From the NCBI RefSeq assembly GCF_014642655.1, contig NZ_BMIR01000013.1:1-64000 (forward strand): 64,000 nt of DNA. The letters are read 5' to 3'. Made by a program: the position numbers and the translations under genes. The notes beneath the pieces are model-generated. The model did no database searches. It saw only the letters and a program-made list of their open reading frames with translations, and was not told where the DNA came from. Shown in pieces: positions 26,698-35,210 of this stretch (position 1 is the first letter of the stretch; every line of letters starts with the position of its first letter). Source of the DNA: Pullulanibacillus camelliae. GTDB lineage: Bacteria > Bacillota > Bacilli > Bacillales > Sporolactobacillaceae.

Positions 26698-28383
26698 ATG
26701 TTTCAGCACCCTGAAATAAGATTTGATCGCTCTTGGTATGATTCTTTTATAAAAAGAATCGAACAGGATGGCCCGTGGGCAGATTGGCAGCTTTTTCAGC
26801 TGGCTTATACATCTGAACAGCAATTGGCCATTCCCGAATTTCAAGGGCTTGTCGCACCGCAGCATCTTCCTGAATTAAAATTGCTCCCTCATCAAACAGA
26901 TACCGCAGAAAAGGTCATTGAACACATGCACGGCAAAGCCATTCTTGCAGATGAAGTTGGCCTCGGAAAAACCATTGAAGCTGGTCTTATTATGAAAGAA
27001 TACATGATTCGCGGATTAGCAAAAAAAATATTGATTCTCGTCCCTGCCTCACTTGTCCTGCAATGGGCAAAGGAATTGAATGAAAAGTTTTATATTCCGG
27101 CAGTTCCACAGCGAAAAGCCTACGTTTGGGAGCAATGTGATGTCGTTATTTCGTCCATCGATACGGCCAAACGCCAGCCTCATGCTGATATTATCTTGCA
27201 GCAAAACTATGATCTTGTCATCATCGATGAAGCCCATAAACTAAAAAATCATCGAACAAAAAATTATCAATTTGCTAAAAAAATTAAGAAAAAGTTTTGT
27301 CTGCTGTTAACAGCGACACCGGTACAAAATCGCTTAAGTGAACTTTATTATTTAGTGACTCTATTAAAACCGGGGTATTTGGGTGATGCTGACTCTTTCT
27401 TTCAAGATTATCGTTCTGGTAAGAACAAGGTAAAAAACGAAGAAAAATTAAGAGAATTAATCAACCGCGTCATGGTTCGAAACCGTCGCAGTGATACAGA
27501 GATGGATTGGCCAAAGCGTCACGTTGAATCGATTGACATCCCCTTAACACCTGAAGAGAGAAGACTATATGATTCTCTCCTAACATTAAAGGATACCGAT
27601 ATTGTTCAAGGCTTTTCGCTCATCACTTTACAGAGAGAGGCTTGTTCAAGCCGTGAAGCCTTGTATATGACTATAAAAAAACTGTTGGCATCAGCCAATA
27701 GCCAATTTATCCAGGAAACCTTACAGCCGATCGTTGATAATATCCAGGCAGTAGAGGTCAATTCAAAGGCACAAAAGGCGCTTGAGCTGATTCAAGCGAT
27801 TGATGATAAAGTGATCATCTTTACTGAATATCGGGCAACACAGCTCTATTTACAATGGTTTTTACAACAACATGGGATATCATCTGTTCCTTTTCGTGGT
27901 GGGTTTAAGCGCAGCAAAAAGGACTGGATGCGCACTCTGTTTCAAAACAATGCTCAAGTCTTGATTGCGACAGAAGCCGGGGGCGAAGGCATCAATCTCC
28001 AATTTTGTCATCATGTCATCAACTATGATCTTCCTTGGAATCCTATGCGAATCGAGCAGCGTATCGGTCGAATTCATCGCCTTGGCCAAGAACATGATGT
28101 CCATATTTATAACTTTGCCACCAAAAATACGATTGAAGAGCATATTCTGCATTTACTTTATGAAAAGATTCATCTCTTTGAACATGTTATTGGTGAACTT
28201 GATGAAATTCTCACTCGACTTGAATTAAAAAATATTGATCAGGAGATTGCTGAGATCTTTGAGAGCTCCGATTCTGAAGGAGAGCTCCGCATTAAAATGG
28301 ATAATCTCACCAGCGTTTTAAACGCAGAACGCTTGGAACAGGAAGGAGAGGACGCATGGCGTGGAACAGGCAGCGATACATGA
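26698..28383 (+). CDS. yqhH: SNF2 family DEAD/DEAH helicase YqhH
   Basis: A 561-residue SNF2/RapA-like ATPase. Walker A in LADEVGLGKTIEAGLIMK (about residue 82), DEAH box IIDEAHKLKNH, LTATPVQNRLSELYYL, and helicase domain 2 with VLIATEAGGEGINLQF and IEQRIGRIHRLGQ. Likely remodels nucleoprotein or RNA polymerase complexes, but no substrate is established. Start chosen at the ATG giving MFQHPEIRF, with TTGGAGGG 6 bases upstream. The end overlaps yqhG by 23 bases. Confidence 0.93.
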   Translation: MFQHPEIRFDRSWYDSFIKRIEQDGPWADWQLFQLAYTSEQQLAIPEFQGLVAPQHLPELKLLPHQTDTAEKVIEHMHGKAILADEVGLGKTIEAGLIMKEYMIRGLAKKILILVPASLVLQWAKELNEKFYIPAVPQRKAYVWEQCDVVISSIDTAKRQPHADIILQQNYDLVIIDEAHKLKNHRTKNYQFAKKIKKKFCLLLTATPVQNRLSELYYLVTLLKPGYLGDADSFFQDYRSGKNKVKNEEKLRELINRVMVRNRRSDTEMDWPKRHVESIDIPLTPEERRLYDSLLTLKDTDIVQGFSLITLQREACSSREALYMTIKKLLASANSQFIQETLQPIVDNIQAVEVNSKAQKALELIQAIDDKVIIFTEYRATQLYLQWFLQQHGISSVPFRGGFKRSKKDWMRTLFQNNAQVLIATEAGGEGINLQFCHHVINYDLPWNPMRIEQRIGRIHRLGQEHDVHIYNFATKNTIEEHILHLLYEKIHLFEHVIGELDEILTRLELKNIDQEIAEIFESSDSEGELRIKMDNLTSVLNAERLEQEGEDAWRGTGSDT

Positions 28384-29158
28384 TTACTTATATCACTATT
28401 TCAAAGCAGGTGGCTGCGATATACTCGAAAATCGCCCAGGATTTTTAAAAATCAAGCTGACAGTAGAGCTTGATAAACTACTCATGAATCGTCCCTTTTA
28501 CTGGCATTACATCGAAAAATTAGGCCAACAAGGGGACACACAGGTATTAGCCCTAAAGACCAATTCCGAAGAAGAGGAAGGTGAATTCATCCATTTTGGC
28601 TCACCACGTTTACATCAAATTTTTCAATCAGCCAAGACACTATCACCCTCGATTCGTTTATATGAGGCGCTCACGCCTAAAAGCGGCCAGACCCCTCTAT
28701 ATCCTTGGCTAGGATTAAATGTAAAGGTCAGCTATTGTTCCGATTGGAAACGTGACTACATTCTTTCACTAGGGATCAATCTGGTGAATGGGGCCATTGT
28801 TAAAGCTTTTCAAGAAAGTGTAGCTGCCTTGTCCTTAACACCTAAAATTCCTGACTTTTGTTACACCCTTTCCCCCATGATCAAGCCCATCAACGGGCTC
28901 TATCGTCTTGAAAGGGTTGTTGAAGGTCTTATTCTAGATGATAAGCATGATTGGGCAACAGACGCCATGGAGCGCTGGGAAGCCGATCTGCAATTACTCA
29001 CACAATTTTATGAGGATTATGAGGGCGAAGAGGATATAACCGCAGTCTTTGAACAAGAAAAACAAGCACTTAAAGAGCAGTACGAACCCTATGTCAAGGT
29101 CAGCATCATTAACGGCGGACTCTTTTACTTAGGTCCAGACGCTATTGTTCTCCATTAG
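28361..29158 (+). CDS. yqhG: YqhG family protein
   Basis: A 265-residue soluble protein without a recognised catalytic motif. MNRPFYWHYIEKLG near residue 40 and GSPRLHQIFQSAK are typical of the YqhG family, which always accompanies yqhH in Bacillales. Start is GTG 28361, inside the end of yqhH with AAGGAGAGG upstream, so the two are translationally coupled and probably work together. Function unknown. Confidence 0.87.
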   Translation: MEQAAIHDYLYHYFKAGGCDILENRPGFLKIKLTVELDKLLMNRPFYWHYIEKLGQQGDTQVLALKTNSEEEEGEFIHFGSPRLHQIFQSAKTLSPSIRLYEALTPKSGQTPLYPWLGLNVKVSYCSDWKRDYILSLGINLVNGAIVKAFQESVAALSLTPKIPDFCYTLSPMIKPINGLYRLERVVEGLILDDKHDWATDAMERWEADLQLLTQFYEDYEGEEDITAVFEQEKQALKEQYEPYVKVSIINGGLFYLGPDAIVLH

Positions 29159-29205
29159 TCTTTTAAGAGGAATTGCCAGTTGGTAAACGGCTTTTATAAA
29201 TGAGC

Positions 29206-29236
29206 AATGACCGCTAGAGAAACTAGCGGTCATTGC
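29206..29236. terminator. Bidirectional terminator between yqhG and yqzE
   Basis: A perfect 14-base stem, GCAATGACCGCTAG and CTAGCGGTCATTGC, with a 5-base loop. It lies 47 bases after yqhG and directly beyond the yqzE stop, serving both convergent units, although T-runs are weak. Confidence 0.7.
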
Positions 29237-29443
29237 TTACATACGGCGATGCTTTGGTTTTGCTCTTTTGAATTTCTTTATATAATGTGAAAAAGCATAG
29301 GGAATCATACCAAAGAGATGATAACGCACAGGTGGTCTTGCTCCTTTTTTTTCCTGGCGAAGAGACTGTCGCTCCGTTCGTGGCTGATTCATATACTGCA
29401 CGAATTGTTCAGTTAAATATTTGACATAATCGTTGGAGTTCAT
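29237..29443 (-). CDS. yqzE: YqzE family protein
   Basis: A 68-residue basic protein beginning MNSNDYVKYLTEQFVQYMN, the YqzE family start, and ending in a Lys/Arg-rich tail (KKFKRAKPKHRRM). YqzE lies at the end of the comG locus in Bacillus. Start chosen at 29443, with GGATGTGAG upstream; a longer frame overlaps aroK. Function unknown. Confidence 0.8.
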   Translation of the reverse strand: MNSNDYVKYLTEQFVQYMNQPRTERQSLRQEKKGARPPVRYHLFGMIPYAFSHYIKKFKRAKPKHRRM

Positions 29444-29480
29444 CTTTCTCACATCCAAATTGAAATATGTTTTACTCCTA

Positions 29481-29996
29481 TTATGCCCTAAACCGTCTGT
29501 CTCTAGCCAAAAAACCAGCAATTTCTTCAGTGATGGTATCCACTGATTTCATTGATGTATTGACAGTGTAGTCTGCCTCTAAGTATTGCGGGAGCCGTTC
29601 ATTGAGAAGGCGCGTGATTCTCTGCTTGCGATTTTGCGCTAATAATGGGCGAGAATCATCATCCGCCGTTCGCTCTAATACCACACGAGGATCTGTATGA
29701 AGGTAGATCACAATACCCTGCTGATGCATAAATTGTCGATTTTCAGGGTTTTTAATAATACCGCCTCCTGTAGTCACGATTGTCTCCGGCCAGGACAGCT
29801 CTTTCAAAATGGTGCTTTCATGATGGCGAAAAGCCTCCTCGCCTTCTTCTTTAAAAATGTCATTAATTGTTTTTTGACACACCTTCTCTATCATGTCGTC
29901 GGTATCAACAACGTTCATCGAAAGACGTTGGCTTAGGTTTTTCCCAATAGTTGTTTTTCCAGCTCCCATAAACCCGATTAAAAAAATCGTATTCAT
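29481..29996 (-). CDS. aroK: Shikimate kinase
   Basis: Shikimate kinase, 171 residues, which phosphorylates shikimate with ATP. Walker A LIGFMGAGKTTIGKNL, the shikimate-binding DTDDMIEK, GEEAFRHHE and VVTTGGGIIKNPENR are intact, and the lid has ADDDSRPLL. Its ATG overlaps the comGG stop as TAATG, with AAGGTGGG upstream, so it can be translated from the comG message. Another shikimate pathway gene, aroQ, is at 12.9 kb. Confidence 0.94.
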   Translation of the reverse strand: MNTIFLIGFMGAGKTTIGKNLSQRLSMNVVDTDDMIEKVCQKTINDIFKEEGEEAFRHHESTILKELSWPETIVTTGGGIIKNPENRQFMHQQGIVIYLHTDPRVVLERTADDDSRPLLAQNRKQRITRLLNERLPQYLEADYTVNTSMKSVDTITEEIAGFLARDRRFRA

Positions 29997-30361
29997 TATT
30001 GTACCCACCTTATTATTTTTTGCTTTGTTTTGTCATAATAAAATATGAGTTGCCCTTGATGGTCCTTATCGACTGTTAAGCTTGCAGTCACCTGAGCAAC
30101 ATCTTGATTATTCTCAATACTATACTTTACCGATCCTTGAGTGTAGTGAAGGTTCCCCTCCGTTAAATCCTCAGATGACTGAATTTTTCTTATGATATCT
30201 GCAGCCGCCATTTTCTTGATTTGGTTGTCTTGTATAAAGCGGTGACGCTCGTTTAAAAAGGCTGTATCTAGCTGCATTTGTTCAATTTGAAAAAGAACAA
30301 AGGATGTAAAAAGAAAGAGGACAATCATGACAATGGGTAAAATAAAGCCACCCTCTTGCAC
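29996..30361 (-). CDS. comGG: Competence pseudopilus protein ComGG
   Basis: ComGG, about 121 residues, a minor pseudopilin of the DNA-uptake pilus. A hydrophobic N-terminal segment (GGFILPIVMIVLFLFTSFVLFQIEQ) follows a short basic leader; like other ComGG proteins it lacks the classical prepilin cleavage glycine-phenylalanine context seen in ComGC. The GTG start overlaps the comGF TAG stop (TAGTG), implying coupling. Weakly conserved family, assigned largely by position and topology. Confidence 0.8.
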   Translation of the reverse strand: MQEGGFILPIVMIVLFLFTSFVLFQIEQMQLDTAFLNERHRFIQDNQIKKMAAADIIRKIQSSEDLTEGNLHYTQGSVKYSIENNQDVAQVTASLTVDKDHQGQLIFYYDKTKQKIIRWVQ

Positions 30362-30798
30362 TATTTTACCATGTTTTCTACAGACCAACGATAAACCGTT
30401 CCTTTCTTATCTCTCACTTTAACGTTTATGAGTGAATGGTAAGACGCACAGGTCCATTCCGTGATGTCATTAAGAGCAATTTCATAGCCACTATGATTTA
30501 GTGTCCTTAACACTCGCATGCCACTCTGGCGATAATCAATCAGATCTTCATCTTTTTGAAAGCTTATGTCATTGGGCTCGCATTGTATCTCCTGACCACT
30601 TTCCAGCTCTTTTTGAAATTGATGCATGAATAGCCAAATATCCTTACGGCCCCATCGTTCAGCGGGCGCTTCATGAAAGGTGATAGTAGCTAGTAACATA
30701 ATAAGAGCCGAGATCATATATAACAGGCTTAGGGCAATCATGGTTGACAACAGAGTATAACCTTGTTGCTGTTGCCATATGTTTAGCGTTCGCCGCAT
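30361..30798 (-). CDS. comGF: Competence pseudopilus protein ComGF
   Basis: ComGF, 145 residues. The N-terminus GYTLLSTMIALSLLYMISALIMLL is a prepilin-like hydrophobic helix, and the body carries the ComGF-typical FMHQFQKELESGQ and YRWSVENMVK. ATG with CGGAGG 8 bases upstream; overlaps comGE by 16 bases. Minor pseudopilin of the competence pilus. Confidence 0.86.
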   Translation of the reverse strand: MRRTLNIWQQQQGYTLLSTMIALSLLYMISALIMLLATITFHEAPAERWGRKDIWLFMHQFQKELESGQEIQCEPNDISFQKDEDLIDYRQSGMRVLRTLNHSGYEIALNDITEWTCASYHSLINVKVRDKKGTVYRWSVENMVK

Positions 30799-31112
30799 AG
30801 TGGTTGCCTCCGTTTTATTTTAGCCTGCCACCGCAAGCACACTCTTACATGTCCACGTTCTAGCTCACTCCATGTCAACGTGAACCGCTGTGCGGATTGC
30901 TTCATCACTGAGGGCCGTTTTTGGTGATTAATGTGCCACTCATTTAACGCTTGATTCATTAAAGTTAACGCCGTCTCTTCCCTTTTTATTTCTTTTCGCT
31001 CTTCTAGTGTGTGGATGTAAATGGGGACAATAAAGCTTGTGCAAACCATTAAAATGGAAAGTGCTGCCATGGTTTCTAATAGCGTGAATCCTTGCTCATT
31101 TGGCTTCAACAT
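30783..31112 (-). CDS. comGE: Competence pseudopilus protein ComGE
   Basis: ComGE, about 109 residues, with a type IV prepilin signal NEQGFTLLETMAALSIL (glycine before the mature phenylalanine and Glu5). Start chosen at ATG 31112 with GGGAG 5 bases upstream. The C-terminal half is variable, as usual. Overlaps comGD and comGF. Confidence 0.85.
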   Translation of the reverse strand: MLKPNEQGFTLLETMAALSILMVCTSFIVPIYIHTLEERKEIKREETALTLMNQALNEWHINHQKRPSVMKQSAQRFTLTWSELERGHVRVCLRWQAKIKRRQPLCGER

Positions 31113-31533
31113 AAAATCTCCCTTGTCCAAGTAAAAAAGTGAACTGATAACGATAGTGCTTGGAAGAAATAAAGAGCGTTCCCGCCTGATCGATATTCCC
31201 TTGTCGATTAAAACTCACCTTGAGAGTATGTGTCCCCGAAGCAACCGTGATGCCTTGTGGAATGGCTATCCTTTCTATTTTATTCCCGTTTACACTAGAA
31301 TCAACAGTGACAAAGTGAGCATGCGTATTAAAATGAATTGTAATATAATGCTCCCGAGCTAAAGCCGTCATTTGAGCAAGGTACATGAGTTCCTCGATAT
31401 TCCCCTCAAATTGCTGAATGACCTCATGTTCACGAATATCGCTTATTTTCATGAAGATAAGTGGGAACACACTTAACATGATGGACATGACAATCATCAC
31501 CTCTATTAAAGTATAGCCCGCCTGCTTATGCAT
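31096..31533 (-). CDS. comGD: Competence pseudopilus protein ComGD
   Basis: ComGD, about 145 residues, prepilin signal KQAGYTLIEVMIVMSIML. The ATG at 31533 lies 4 bases after the comGC stop, giving the short leader MHKQAG expected of the family; a longer frame to 31575 would overlap comGC and has no ribosome site. GspH-like body. Confidence 0.86.
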   Translation of the reverse strand: MHKQAGYTLIEVMIVMSIMLSVFPLIFMKISDIREHEVIQQFEGNIEELMYLAQMTALAREHYITIHFNTHAHFVTVDSSVNGNKIERIAIPQGITVASGTHTLKVSFNRQGNIDQAGTLFISSKHYRYQFTFLLGQGRFYVEAK

Positions 31534-31537
31534 CTCT

Positions 31538-31855
31538 TCAATGGCTCGCTGATCCAGCTTGGACCACTTCACCATCGCTGTTCAATGCTAATGTTGCACC
31601 AGGACAGGTCACACTTTCTACATACCCCTCTTCTTTTAGATCCTCCAACGTCTCTGGTAAATGGCCCGTATCCGCTTGATAAGCAGCCACTTGGCTTTGC
31701 AACAAATTAACGGTGGTTTGACAGCTTTTATGACTTGCCACTTCATGGCTTTTCGTCATGTTCGGAATAACAATCAATAACAATATGGAAATAATCGACA
31801 AAACTATCATCATTTCGATTAATGTGAAGCCTTCATTCTTTCGTAAAATGTTCAA
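31538..31855 (-). CDS. comGC: Major competence pseudopilin ComGC
   Basis: ComGC, 105 residues, the main subunit of the transformation pilus. Prepilin signal RKNEGFTLIEMMIVLSIIS with processing expected after the glycine by ComC, then a long hydrophobic helix and two cysteines (CQTTV and TCPGA) positioned for the disulfide seen in ComGC proteins. Confidence 0.94.
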   Translation of the reverse strand: MNILRKNEGFTLIEMMIVLSIISILLLIVIPNMTKSHEVASHKSCQTTVNLLQSQVAAYQADTGHLPETLEDLKEEGYVESVTCPGATLALNSDGEVVQAGSASH

Positions 31856-31876
31856 TAGAACTCTCCTTTCCGTTAT

Positions 31877-32908
31877 TTAGATCCCATCGATCATGTGAAA
31901 AATTGGGAGCATAATTGATAGAAAGAGCAGAATAATCAACCCTGCAAATAAAACAAAAAATACAGGCTGGATCATGGCAAAACATTTCTTAATGCCAAGA
32001 TCCATACGCCTTAAAACAAGCCCACTGTAATCAAATAACATCGCACCTAAACGCCCGTAAGATTGGCCATTATGAATGACAACGGCTAACTCTTGTAGAT
32101 AATAAGAGCGATTAGCAATACTATCTGTAAGAGCTATCCCTTGGTGTAATTCAAAGCTCACTTGTCGCGCCTCAGATTGTATAAATGGCTGATAAACCTG
32201 CTCTGCCATTAAATCAAGAGCTTGATTAACAGACATACCCAGCTGAAGTAAACCACCGAAATGGAAAGAAAAAAGATAAGTAAGATATACCTTAGTAGGT
32301 TTGGATGTAATGGGAAGCCGAAGAAGAAGAGAGAGCTTCTGACGTAAGGAAAGTCTCTTTTGCAAGGCGAAAATGAGGAAACATATCAAGAGGCAAACCA
32401 AGATTAAGAAGAGTGAGAGAGGGAAAAAATGACCACTCAATGCTAAAAGGACTTTAATCAAAAAAGGGGTTTTTATTGATAGGGAAGTATAGATTTGTTC
32501 GAAGCTTGGCAACAGGTGATTAACCATCACATAAACCATGACACCGAACACCCAGAGGAGAACGAATGGATAACGCAGCACGCGGTCAAGCGTTTGCTTT
32601 TGTTTTTCTCGAAAGTGAAGCAAATGCCCAGCTTCCATAAAACCGCTTGGTAAATCTCCTTTCTTTTCTGCAAAATACAAAAAGCTACAAACATCCTTGG
32701 AAAAATTATTTTGTGCAAACACTTCTGAAATGGCTTTTCCCTGAGAGAGCTCATTCAACAGTTTATCTATACAATCTTGGATAAATGCTTTTTGTTGATA
32801 AGATTGGAGGTTGATAGCCGCAGCCAGTGAATAGCCTCTTTCTAAGCACTTTCCAACTTCAGTCAAAAATGAGGCTTGATCTTTGAGCTTCCACTTATGA
32901 ATAAACAT
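31877..32908 (-). CDS. comGB: Competence pilus membrane platform protein ComGB
   Basis: ComGB, 343 residues, a GspF/PilC-like polytopic platform on which ComGA acts. Two GspF repeats are visible (ECLERGYSLAAAINL near the start; LGMSVNQALDLMAEQVYQPF in the second half), with three membrane helices including VVLLWVFGVMV-type and IQPVFFVLFAGLIILLFLSI. Overlaps comGA by 14 bases. Confidence 0.92.
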   Translation of the reverse strand: MFIHKWKLKDQASFLTEVGKCLERGYSLAAAINLQSYQQKAFIQDCIDKLLNELSQGKAISEVFAQNNFSKDVCSFLYFAEKKGDLPSGFMEAGHLLHFREKQKQTLDRVLRYPFVLLWVFGVMVYVMVNHLLPSFEQIYTSLSIKTPFLIKVLLALSGHFFPLSLFLILVCLLICFLIFALQKRLSLRQKLSLLLRLPITSKPTKVYLTYLFSFHFGGLLQLGMSVNQALDLMAEQVYQPFIQSEARQVSFELHQGIALTDSIANRSYYLQELAVVIHNGQSYGRLGAMLFDYSGLVLRRMDLGIKKCFAMIQPVFFVLFAGLIILLFLSIMLPIFHMIDGI

Positions 32909-33974
32909 GTGATGAAACCCCTAATTGATCCGATTCATTCTCTGCAACATACCCAAGAGTAAGAGCTTGTCGGTAATAGTCCTCTAGTCTTTTGTATGCC
33001 CGCGGCTGTTTGCTTTCAGCCTGAAGCATATCATGAAGCGGTAACCCCGTAAGAATTTCAAAAATTGCCGTCCGTTTTATTGATTTGAGTGGTATTTTGG
33101 ATACATATTTCTGATGATGGGCATCACCCTCTTCAATGGGATGATGAATATTAATTAATCTTTGAGCGACCACACCGACAAGCGTTTCTTTTAAATCAAA
33201 TCGGGACATGCCTAGTTCAAGCAAGCGTTGAATGGTTTGAGCAGAATTAGAAGCATGAATCGTAGAAAAGACAAGATGCCCTGTTAAGCTGGCCCTCACA
33301 GCAATGCGCGCTGTTTCTTGATCGCGTATTTCGCCAACCATAATAATGTCTGGGTCATGTCTCAAAATTGCTTTAAATCCAGCATCATACGTCAGCTCTG
33401 CCTTTTCATTCACTTCCATTTGTAAAAAATCTTCAGTGCTTTTCTCAATGGGGTCTTCCAATGTTACGATGCGAGAATTGAAACGTTTCTTAGCTGCGTT
33501 TAACAATGTGTACATCGTCGTGGTTTTACCCGAGCCAGTCGGACCAGAAAATAATAGCAATCCACTTTCTAAATTTAAAAAGGTGAGCAACCGGGCCGTT
33601 GCATCTGAAAAAATAGAAAGATCACTCATTTGGGTATCCATCGCTTGGGGCAGTAAGCGAATGACAAAGCTTTCACTATATTTAGTGGGAAGGGTAGAAA
33701 AGCGAAGATGAACGCGTTGGGCTTTAATCCTCACGTCGAGCGCACCGTCTTGTGGCTTGCGTTTATCACCAATATCCATGCCTGCTCTAAATTTGAAATG
33801 AGAAATTATTCGTTCAGAAAATGATGTGGGAAGCGTTGTAAGATCGTAAAGGTGTTGGTTTATACGGAGCTCAATCAACATATCTTCTTTCCTTGGAACA
33901 AAGTGGATATCAGAAGCGTTTAATTCGAAGGCTGTTTGCAAAATCTCCTCACTCTTTTTTTGGACAACATTCAA
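32895..33974 (-). CDS. comGA: Competence pilus traffic ATPase ComGA
   Basis: ComGA, 359 residues, a GspE/PilB-type assembly ATPase. Walker A SGPTGSGKTTTMYTLL (about residue 140), Asp box VTLEDPIEK, Walker B IIMVGEIRDQETARIAVRA and His box HLVFSTIHASN. It lacks the GspE N-terminal extension, as is normal for ComGA. Start is a TTG with AGGTGG close upstream. First gene of comG; a TATAAT lies about 100 bases upstream but without a good -35, in keeping with activator (ComK) dependence. Confidence 0.93.
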   Translation of the reverse strand: MNVVQKKSEEILQTAFELNASDIHFVPRKEDMLIELRINQHLYDLTTLPTSFSERIISHFKFRAGMDIGDKRKPQDGALDVRIKAQRVHLRFSTLPTKYSESFVIRLLPQAMDTQMSDLSIFSDATARLLTFLNLESGLLLFSGPTGSGKTTTMYTLLNAAKKRFNSRIVTLEDPIEKSTEDFLQMEVNEKAELTYDAGFKAILRHDPDIIMVGEIRDQETARIAVRASLTGHLVFSTIHASNSAQTIQRLLELGMSRFDLKETLVGVVAQRLINIHHPIEEGDAHHQKYVSKIPLKSIKRTAIFEILTGLPLHDMLQAESKQPRAYKRLEDYYRQALTLGYVAENESDQLGVSSHVYS

Positions 33975-34222
33975 TCAACCACCTACTTTCTAATAAATTT
34001 GGTTTGCCTATAAGGATTTCGACATATTTTTTCAAATTCCTGCAACATTATAAATTTTTTATTTAAAACCTAGATTATTCATAGAAAATCCGTAATGAGA
34101 TAGAAACTCTCATACATCAAGTGATTTCGCTAAAATCATAACACATCAAATAAATGAAAAAAGAAGCCATTTCTGATAAGGTTAAAGCGTCGAACAAATA
34201 ACCATCAGATGGGATTCTTATA

Positions 34223-34356
34223 ATGGCTCCTTTACCGCAAATAACGCTTGATTTCAATCGTCAAATGATGGAGGTTCACTCTCCTCTGATACCGGCGAGT
34301 TCTTATTTCGAGAATTTGACGTTTATCTCGCTTCTTTCGTCGATCTGATGACCAAT
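34223..34356 (+). pseudogene. Remnant of an IS1380-like transposase N-terminus
   Basis: The frame opens MAPLPQITLDFNRQ and, after a one-base frameshift, continues SNDGGSLSSDTGEFLFREFD, which together read like the start of IS1380-family transposases (DFN...NDGG-LSSD-G--LFREFD). It is then cut off. A following frame ending QGSLKWPANE (to 34440) might be another fragment. Heavily truncated and non-functional. Family assignment is from memory of the motif, not a search. Confidence 0.55.
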
Positions 34357-34544
34357 CGATTGAAGGATTAAACCAAGCCAATCAAGAGCTTTTAGAAAAA
34401 GTCCAATACGGACAAGGATCATTAAAGTGGCCAGCAAATGAGTAAAGTCAGGGCGATCTTTGTACTTCAAATGTTCTTCCAGTTTCGTGTATCAAACGTT
34501 TTTTTGGGACATACTTCAACGCATTCAAGCATTAAAACTCGAGT

Positions 34545-34680
34545 GATTGGAGCGTATGGCGCGAGACTCCTGCGGGAAAAGTGCGTCCAAGTGAGACCCC
34601 GCAGGAGCTTGCGACGAGGAGGCTCACGGACCGCCCGCGGAAAGCGAGTGCCAGAAGCGGAAATCACCTGCTGATGCCAT
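34545..34680 (-). repeat. GC-rich dispersed Bacillaceae-type repeat (type D)
   Basis: About 135 bp containing GAGACTCCTGCGGG, GTGAGACCCCGCAGG, GGAGGCTCACGGACCGCC and GGAAAGCGAGTGCC, with extensive inverted repeats. It resembles a common intergenic repeat of Bacillaceae genomes and shares its core with type B (TTTCCGCT...CTCGCTTTCC) but lacks the type B ends. Lies beside the transposase fossil. Confidence 0.7.
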
Positions 34681-34699
34681 GCCTGACTTCAGAGGGCAA

Positions 34700-35136
34700 A
34701 TAGAAAACTCCCTTTCAGGAAAGAGCTTTTAAAACTTTTTTAGGCACCAAGGGTGGAGTATGCCCAAAAACAGGTGATCGCACAGTGCCTAATTATTTTT
34801 ATTTCTTCATCGCAGTGTATAACGCCGTCCTTTTCCTAATAAAGGAATGAAAAGTATGGTTTTGTACTTAAACCTCGTTTTCTTTGCAGGTATGAATAAA
34901 TCAGGTAAAAGTCTCTCATCATATGATAAAAATACCGTACTGGTGAAATTTGCATCGGATTTAAGAAAACATACAGGGCTGCCACATCGCTTAAATTTTT
35001 ATCGTGCGCAAGGAAGATTGGGATCTGATTCCATTTCAGACACTCGTTTTCCGTGAAGAGTGGTAAACCCTTCAAGCTGCTGCATCTATGTCTTCCAATC
35101 AATAACACTTAAGAAATTGATTCATATAATAAATGA
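34700..35136. other. Degenerate gene-free stretch upstream of mgsR end
   Basis: About 440 bases with no credible gene. A plus-strand fragment coding KFASDLRKHTGLPHRLNFYRA could be the remains of a lost gene or insertion sequence, but I cannot assign it. Confidence 0.35.
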
Positions 35137-35178
35137 ACCCTCTAGGCAGACTTTTTAGTGTCCACACTATAGGGTTCA
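35137..35178 (-). terminator. Hairpin downstream of mgsR
   Basis: GAACCCT and AGGGTTC arms enclose a loop with a further AGTGT/ACACT pairing. It lies 33 bases beyond the mgsR stop; the T-run is short, so terminator activity is uncertain. Confidence 0.5.
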
Positions 35179-35210
35179 TCTCACTGACGCTTTACTTGGT
35201 TACTGTTGGT

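Noticed and set aside
33975-34140. ComK box upstream of comGA
   Set aside because: AT-rich runs exist, but I could not find a pair of AAAA-N5-TTTT motifs in correct spacing, so I did not annotate it.
34438-34674. Overlapping reading frames through the GC-rich type D repeat
   Set aside because: Composition and position are explained by the repeat; no start signal and no family similarity.
34836-35108. Frames in the patch upstream of mgsR (both strands)
   Set aside because: No ribosome site, no recognisable domain, and surrounding sequence is decayed; treated as possible debris only.
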